Assembly: GCF_009811555.1 (NCBI RefSeq)
Contig: NZ_BLIN01000008.1
Coordinates: 1-11,065, forward strand
Reading direction: 5' to 3'
Length of the DNA: 11,065 nucleotides
From: Streptomyces caniferus
Lineage (GTDB): Bacteria > Actinomycetota > Actinomycetes > Streptomycetales > Streptomycetaceae
A model generated the notes under the pieces. The model did no database searches. It was not told the origin of the DNA and saw only the letters and a list, made by a program, of their open reading frames with translations. The translations under genes were made by a program, and so were the position numbers. This document shows positions 7,017 through 11,065 of the stretch, one piece after another (position 1 is the first letter of the stretch; each line of letters starts with the position of its first letter).

Positions 7017-7021
7017 AGGAG
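7017..7021 (+). promoter_or_regulatory. Shine-Dalgarno that fixes a TTG start
   Basis: AGGAG at 7017-7021 lies 6 nt before TTG at 7028, the only start with a well-placed ribosome site upstream of the TetR helix-turn-helix. Confidence 0.7.
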
Positions 7022-7027
7022 TAGCAA

Positions 7028-7783
7028 TTGTCTGACGAGACGGTGCACGAGAACGGGCGCGGGACCGGTGAGACCACGCCCACCCCCGGCACCCGGCGTC
7101 CGGGCGGCCGTACCGCCCGTACCCGTGCCGCCGTCCGCGACGCCGTACTGGCCGGGCTCACCGAGCACGGTTATCCGGGCTTGACCGTCGAATACGTCGC
7201 GGCCCACTCCGGGGTGCACAAGACGACGCTGTATCGCCGCTGGAAGGACGTGGAGGGCCTGCTGGCGGACGCCCTCGACCTCGCGGGCGAGGACAGCTGG
7301 ACCCCACCCGACACCGGGTCCCTGGAAGGTGATCTGCGCGCTCTGGCCCGCGAGGTCGTCGTGTCCTTCACCGACCCCGCGGTAGCCGCGTCGGGCTCCG
7401 CGATGATCGCCGCCGCCTTCCACTCGGAGCGGGCGGCCGTGGCGCTGCGTGACTACTACGCCGAGCGGTTCGCGCGCTGCGAGGTACTCGTCGAGCGGGC
7501 CGTCGAGCGCGGGGAATTGCCGGCGACGCCGGGCTCCGCGCCCGATACCCCGGAAGCCGGCCCGCCACATTCCGCTTCCGGCACCACCGCAGCCGGTGCC
7601 ATCGACGCCGGCGCACTCGCCCGCGCCGTCTCCGCGCCGCTCTTTTTCCGCCTGTTCATCACCCGGGAGCCGGTGGACGACGCCCTCGCGGACCAGGCCG
7701 CGGCGGCCGCACTGGCCGCGGCCCGCGCCGGGGCGTTCACCACCGGGAGTACGGCCGGCACCTCCCCCGGCGCCGCCTCCTGA
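7028..7783 (+). CDS. TetR/AcrR-family transcriptional regulator
   Basis: This 251-aa protein has a typical TetR N-terminal DNA-binding domain after an unstructured stretch of about 28 residues. GRTARTRAAVRDAVLAGL at 27-44 is helix 1, and GLTVEYVAAHSGVHKTTLYR at 51-70, continuing into RWKDVEGLLADAL, is the helix-turn-helix. The rest is an alpha-helical ligand-binding and dimer domain of unknown specificity, with a low-complexity Pro/Ala/Ser/Thr insertion around residues 160-195. The start is TTG at 7028, supported by AGGAG 6 nt upstream. It is divergent from the histidine phosphatase gene, and a candidate operator overlaps its own -10, so autoregulation is likely. Control of the phosphatase-glycohydrolase unit is possible but unproven. 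It ends 9 bp from the stop of the convergent YdbC-like gene. Confidence 0.9.
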   Translation: MSDETVHENGRGTGETTPTPGTRRPGGRTARTRAAVRDAVLAGLTEHGYPGLTVEYVAAHSGVHKTTLYRRWKDVEGLLADALDLAGEDSWTPPDTGSLEGDLRALAREVVVSFTDPAVAASGSAMIAAAFHSERAAVALRDYYAERFARCEVLVERAVERGELPATPGSAPDTPEAGPPHSASGTTAAGAIDAGALARAVSAPLFFRLFITREPVDDALADQAAAAALAAARAGAFTTGSTAGTSPGAAS

Positions 7784-7792
7784 CCACTGTCC

Positions 7793-8396
7793 TCACACCG
7801 TCCACGACGGTTCGAGCTGCACCACATCGCCCGCGATCGCCCTGACATCGGCGGCTATCTGGGCCCGCAGCGCCAGCCGCTCCACCCGTTCGGGCCGGTA
7901 CTTCCCCCGCTCGGCCGCCGACTGCCACATCGACAGCACCAAGAACTCCTCCCCCGGAGCCCGTCCCAGCATCCCCCGCAGCATTCCCGGCGAACCCGCC
8001 ATGGCGGGGTTCCAGACCTTCTCCTGCATCAGCATGAAGTGATCCACCCGGTCCTGGCGCACCTGGCAGTGCGCCAGCCGCAGCACATCCACGTCGGCGA
8101 ACGACGGACGGAAGCCCACCTTCACATCAAACTCGTGCTCGAAGAGCCGCACTTGGGCGTCCTTGAACATGCCGGCCTGGGCGGCCGCCAGCCGGGTGGG
8201 AGCGCGCCATGAAGGAGTCGTAGAAGGCCCGGCTCTCCCAGAAGGCCACCAGATGCGCCACGCCCGGCCGCCCACGGCTCCACCCCCCGCCCTGCCCTCG
8301 GAACCCCGGCTCACCCAGCAGCCCCGCCCATTTCCGCTGCCCCCGCTCGAACCCTCGACGGTCCACAACGGTGAGGCGAATCCACTTGACCAGCAC
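7793..8396 (-). pseudogene. Frameshifted YdbC/DUF4937-like protein gene
   Basis: The N-terminal part starts at GTG 8396 (VLVKWIRLTVVDRRGFERGQ) and runs to about 8196, ending ...FYDSFMARSH. The protein then continues in another frame, RLAAAQAGMFKDAQVRLFEH onward, to the TGA at 7793-7795. Together they make about 200 aa. The first half resembles the YdbC/DUF4937 family, and the second half, with VWNPAMAGSPGMLRG, looks like a second related unit; both suggest a ferredoxin-like alpha-beta fold of unknown function. At the break the minus strand reads CACCCGG. Adding two bases, for example GA to give CACGACCGG (His-Asp-Arg), would join the frames; removing one base would also work. The gene follows the amidase by 69 bp on the same strand. 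Whether it is a true pseudogene or a sequence error is open. Confidence 0.75.
7797..7811 (+). terminator. Short hairpin after the first TetR gene
   Basis: ACCGTC at 7797-7802 pairs perfectly with GACGGT at 7806-7811 around a 3-nt loop, 13 bp after the TetR stop. It lies inside the last codons of the convergent gene, so it could end the tetR transcript, but the stem is only 6 bp. Confidence 0.35.
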
Positions 8397-8465
8397 CGCG
8401 CCATCGTACGGCCCAGGGGCGAGCCGGGATCACTGCGCGTCACCTTCCGAACGGCCCGAACTTCC

Positions 8466-9875
8466 TTACGGGCGCGGGTCGATCGGCGCGAGAACACCCA
8501 GCCGCCGCTCCACCGCCTCGGCCGCCTCCAGGCACAGGTCCTCCCGGTAGGAGCGCCCGATCAGCTGCACGCCGTACGGGAGCCCCTCCACCACCCCGGT
8601 GGGGACGGCCACCGCAGGCACACCGACGAAACTGGTGGCGGTGCAGAGCCGCAGGGCACGCTGTATCCGCTGATGGCTCTCCTCGTCCCGCAGCTCCTCC
8701 CCGGGTGCGAACGGCGGATCGGTGAACACGGGCGCCAGGACGAGCGGATACTCCTCCAGGAACACCGCCCAGTCCCGCTGGAGCCCCATCCGCACCCCGG
8801 TGAGCCGCAGGTACTCCGCCAGTTCCACGGGGCGGAACGTCGCCATCGCCCGCTCGATATAGCGATGGCCGCCCTCCCCGAGCAGCGGCTTGACCACCGG
8901 CCAGGTGGTGGCGAACTCCGTGACCGTCATCCGGCCGTAGGCGTCGAGGGCGTCCTCCAGCCGCGGTACGTCCGCCACCTCGCACACTCGTAGCCCGCGT
9001 CCCGGAGCGCCTCGGCCGCACTCTGCACGGCCCGGCGCACCACGGGGTGCACCCCGTGGCCTCCGGGGTCGGTCACCATCGCCACCTTCAAGGGGCGTCC
9101 CAACGGCTCCCCGTAGGGCGGCACCGGAACGGCCCGCGGGTCGCGCGGATCGGCCCCGGCCAGCACCTCGTACGCCAGCCGCAGATCATCGACCGTACGG
9201 GCCAGGGGGCCGTCGACCACGAGGACCTGTGCGGCGAGGGACGGGTCGTCGGGCCCGAGGCGGTGATCGGCGGCGAACCGCCCGTAGGTCGGCTTCAGCC
9301 CCGCGACGCCACAGAAGGACGCGGGAAGCCGCACCGACCCTCCGGAGTCGTTGCCGAGGCCGAGCGGGGCCATGCCGCTCGCCACGGCCGCGGCGTCGCC
9401 GCCACTGCTGCCGCCCGGTGTGACCGCGCGGCTCCAGGGGTTCACGGTGTCCCCGAACAGCTCGCTGCGGGTATGGATCCCGGCGAGGATGAGCGTCGGG
9501 ATGTTGCTGTGCCCGATCGGGATGCCCCCGGCCGCGCGCAGCCGCGACACCGGGGGCGCATCGCAGTGCGCGACAGCGTTCCGGAAGCGCTTCGCGCCGT
9601 AGGTCGTCGGCACCCCTCGATGGCCGTGGTCTCCTTCACGGTGAACGGCACCCCGGCCAGCGGCCCCAGCCGCTCCCCGCCGCGCGTCCGCGGTCGGTCC
9701 GCGCCGCCTCGTCCAGTGCCCGCTCGGCGAGGAGCTGGGTGACGGCGTTGACGGCCGGATTGACCTCGGCGATCCGCGCCAGATGCGCCTCGGCCAGCTC
9801 CACCGCCGACACCTCGCCGGTACGCACCGCCGTCGCCTGGGCCCGGGCCGTCATTTTCCACAGCGTGTCGCGCAT
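8466..9875 (-). pseudogene. Amidase (amidase signature family), broken by three frameshifts
   Basis: Four segments in three frames read as one amidase of about 470 aa, the usual family length. The family hydrolyses amide bonds with a Ser-cisSer-Lys triad. In the repaired protein the Lys is in PFTVKE (about 81), the cis-Ser in GGSSGGDAAA (about 157) and the nucleophile Ser in GNDSGGSVRLP (about 181). The 24-residue gap between the two serines is the same as in FAAH. Breaks lie near 9675-9678, 9613-9616 and 8987-8989. Each is repaired by adding one G on the minus strand, in G runs of 4, 4 and 1, giving AAGERLGP, EGVPTTYG and GYEVCEVA. The start is ATG 9875 with a G-rich ribosome site, AGAGGGTGGGG; the stop is TAA. 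It is divergent from the second TetR gene, its likely regulator. The catalytic residues are intact, so recent decay or sequencing error is likelier than old decay. The substrate is unknown. Confidence 0.85.
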
Positions 9876-9941
9876 GTCCCCACCCTCTTGTGCTCCTGGA
9901 CGGCCCCCACGCGAACCGCTTCAGGCCGTCTTCGCATTTTT

Positions 9942-9959
9942 CCGATGCGCTTGCATCGG
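9942..9959. promoter_or_regulatory. Candidate TetR operator 1
   Basis: CCGATGC at 9942-9948 and GCATCGG at 9953-9959 form a perfect 7-bp inverted repeat with a 4-bp centre. This size and symmetry are typical of TetR-family operators. It lies between the divergent amidase and TetR genes, downstream of a -10-like TACGAT on the minus strand (9972 to 9967). Confidence 0.65.
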
Positions 9960-9966
9960 TTCAGTG

Positions 9967-9972
9967 ATCGTA
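9967..9972 (-). promoter_or_regulatory. Possible -10 element for the amidase gene
   Basis: On the minus strand this reads TACGAT, a fair -10 match lying between the two candidate operators and about 90 bp before the amidase ATG. No convincing -35 is seen. Confidence 0.3.
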
Positions 9973-9982
9973 ACCTGATTAC

Positions 9983-9998
9983 CGATACGAACGCATCG
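9983..9998. promoter_or_regulatory. Candidate TetR operator 2
   Basis: CGATACGAACGCATCG is an imperfect palindrome with 12 of 16 positions symmetrical. Extended by one base on each side it matches operator 1 at 14 of 18 positions. Its centre is 40 bp from that of operator 1, and it lies about 20 bp before the TetR ATG. Confidence 0.55.
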
Positions 9999-10017
9999 AA
10001 AAAACGGAGTGCGGGGC

Positions 10018-10605
10018 ATGCCCAAGCAGGTCGACCACGAGAGCCGGCGCCGGCAGATCGCCGATGCCGTGTGCCAACTCGCCGACGAGAGCGGGCTGGA
10101 GGGCGTCACACTCCGCGACGTGGCGGGCCGCGCGCAGGTGTCCATGGGGGCCGTCCAGCGCTGCTTCGGCACCAAGGAGGAGATGCTGGTCTTCGCGCTC
10201 GGCCAGATCGGCGAGCGGGTCGCCACACGGGTGTCGGCCCGGCTCACCGCATCGCCCGCCCAGTCGGCCCGTACAGCGCTGGGGCACGCGGCGACCGAGG
10301 TGTCGCTGGTCCACGAGGAGCACCGCGCCGAGGCACGGGTCTGGCTGGCCTTCGTGGCACAGGCCGCGGTCAGTCCGCCGCTGGCCGGAATTCTGCGCAC
10401 CAACTACGCACACCTGCAGGTGCTGTTCGCGCGGCTGATCGCCGAAGCCTCCGACACCCCCGACCCGGACCGCGCGGCCCGCACCCTCCTCGCCCTGGCC
10501 GACGGCCTCACCACCCACGTCCTGATCGGCCACCTCTCCCCCGCCGAGGCGCTGGACGTCCTGGACGGCCAGCTCCGCCGCCTCTGGAACGAGCGGGCGC
10601 ACTGA
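10018..10605 (+). CDS. TetR/AcrR-family transcriptional regulator
   Basis: This 195-aa protein is a standard-length TetR-family repressor. Helix 1 is HESRRRQIADAVCQLADESG at 7-26, and the helix-turn-helix is VTLRDVAGRAQVSMGAVQRC at 30-49, followed by FGTKEEMLVFAL. Residues from about 75 on form the helical ligand-binding domain. The start is ATG 10018, with GGAG at 10006-10009 placed 8 nt upstream; the in-frame GTG at 10009 overlaps that ribosome site and is not used. The gene is divergent from the amidase gene across 142 bp that hold two related palindromes, so it probably represses both itself and the amidase unit. Its inducer is likely linked to the amidase substrate, but this is inferred. 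A terminator-like hairpin begins 5 bp after its stop. Confidence 0.92.
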   Translation: MPKQVDHESRRRQIADAVCQLADESGLEGVTLRDVAGRAQVSMGAVQRCFGTKEEMLVFALGQIGERVATRVSARLTASPAQSARTALGHAATEVSLVHEEHRAEARVWLAFVAQAAVSPPLAGILRTNYAHLQVLFARLIAEASDTPDPDRAARTLLALADGLTTHVLIGHLSPAEALDVLDGQLRRLWNERAH

Positions 10606-10610
10606 GCGGA

Positions 10611-10636
10611 CCCTGCGACCACAACACCGCGCAGGG
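10611..10636 (+). terminator. Terminator-like hairpin after the second TetR gene
   Basis: CCCTGCG at 10611-10617 pairs perfectly with CGCAGGG at 10630-10636 around a 12-nt loop, starting 5 bp after the TGA at 10603-10605. A short T-containing stretch, CACTTTC, follows. Confidence 0.55.
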
Positions 10637-10739
10637 CACTTTCAAGCCACCGCAGGCCGAGCCAAACCGTGGGTGACCAGGGCCAGTTCGCCCCGCCCAG
10701 GGGCCGCCGGGCGTGGCACGATGGTCAGTCAACGGGAAG

Positions 10740-10789
10740 TCCCGGGGAGGGGTCCGCGTGCCCGCGTGGACCGCGCCGCGTCCCCGGGA
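10740..10789 (+). promoter_or_regulatory. Nested hairpin in the terD leader
   Basis: TCCCGGGGA at 10740-10748 pairs perfectly with TCCCCGGGA at 10781-10789. Inside it GGTCC at 10751-10755 pairs with GGACC at 10768-10772. The structure ends 7 nt before the Shine-Dalgarno GGAGG of the TerD gene (10797-10801). It may be an attenuator-like or stabilising 5' leader, or a terminator for upstream transcription. Confidence 0.45.
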
Positions 10790-10809
10790 GATGACGGGAG
10801 GGAAGTCCG

Positions 10810-11065
10810 GTGAGCACGTTCAACAAAGGGATCGAGAAGGTCGAGGTGACGCTCAAGTGGGATCCCAGCCCCCTCGGGACGCCGGACAATGACCTCGACA
10901 TCGTCGCGGCGACGTACACGGCCGACGCGCCGCACGGCGATCCGGCCTATCTGGTGCACTTCGACAGCCGCTCGCCCGACGGGACCATCACCCTCAACCG
11001 GGACAGCAGGACCGGCCAGGGGTTCGGCTTCGACGAGATCATGACCCTGGAGCTGGACCGGCTGT
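10810..11065 (+). CDS. TerD-family protein, 5' part
   Basis: The gene starts at GTG 10810, with GGAGG at 10797-10801 placed 8 nt upstream, and runs off the window after 85 codons; the family is usually around 190 aa. VEVTLKWDPS at 11-20, TPDNDLDIVAATY at 24-36, HFDSRSPDGTI at 50-60 and NRDSRTGQGFGFDEI at 63-77 match TerD proteins. These are cytosolic calcium-binding proteins tied to tellurite resistance and, in Streptomyces, to stress and development. The acidic residues of the Asp-rich loops that bind calcium are present. The gene follows a long nested hairpin and a TetR gene with its own terminator, so it is probably transcribed separately. Which of the several Streptomyces TerD paralogues this is cannot be told from the fragment. 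Confidence 0.9.
   Translation, partial: MSTFNKGIEKVEVTLKWDPSPLGTPDNDLDIVAATYTADAPHGDPAYLVHFDSRSPDGTITLNRDSRTGQGFGFDEIMTLELDRL

Noticed and set aside
7010..7024. Four-residue mini-frame ATG CAA CAG GAG TAG over the TetR ribosome site
   Set aside because: It looks like a leader peptide overlapping the Shine-Dalgarno, but it has no ribosome site of its own and such short frames arise by chance.

Overview
The window looks like a Streptomyces chromosome, or a very close relative. The DNA is strongly GC-rich by eye (not computed), real genes favour G or C in third codon positions, GTG and TTG starts occur, and the proteins read like Streptomyces core proteins. I see no transposase, integrase, phage gene, CRISPR array, tRNA or rRNA.

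Layout. (1) Positions 1-3200, plus strand: a perfect inverted pair of DnaA-box-like 9-mers sits just upstream of a RecQ-family helicase fused to a phosphoribosyltransferase-like domain. A 237-aa protein with a conserved core and a disordered tail follows. (2) Positions 3201-4848, mostly minus strand: a convergent gap with several hairpins, then a proline-rich 213-aa protein of unknown function and the RNase HII gene rnhB. (3) Positions 4849-5200: 352 bases with no convincing gene but several strong hairpins, one overlapping a good Shine-Dalgarno sequence in front of rnhB. (4) Positions 5201-6780, minus strand: a two-gene unit of a histidine phosphatase followed by an ADP-ribosylglycohydrolase. 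(5) Positions 6781-7783: a divergent control region with a candidate operator and a TetR-family regulator that starts at TTG. (6) Positions 7793-9875, minus strand: a YdbC/DUF4937-like gene and an amidase gene, both broken by frameshifts. Three breaks in the amidase are each repaired by adding one G. (7) Positions 9876-10605: a short divergent promoter region with two related palindromes 40 bp apart, then a second TetR-family regulator. (8) Positions 10606-11065: a terminator-like hairpin, a long nested hairpin, and the 5' end of a TerD-family gene cut by the window edge.

How they may work together. The left part is loosely themed on DNA maintenance: a helicase, RNase HII, and two unknowns whose best, weak, resemblances are to DNA-repair folds. 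The amidase and the second TetR regulator form a classic divergent regulator-target pair. I did not find a clear new multi-gene system. The most checkable novelties are the DnaA-box pair, the tandem operators, the rnhB leader hairpin, the terD leader hairpin and the cluster of frameshifts.
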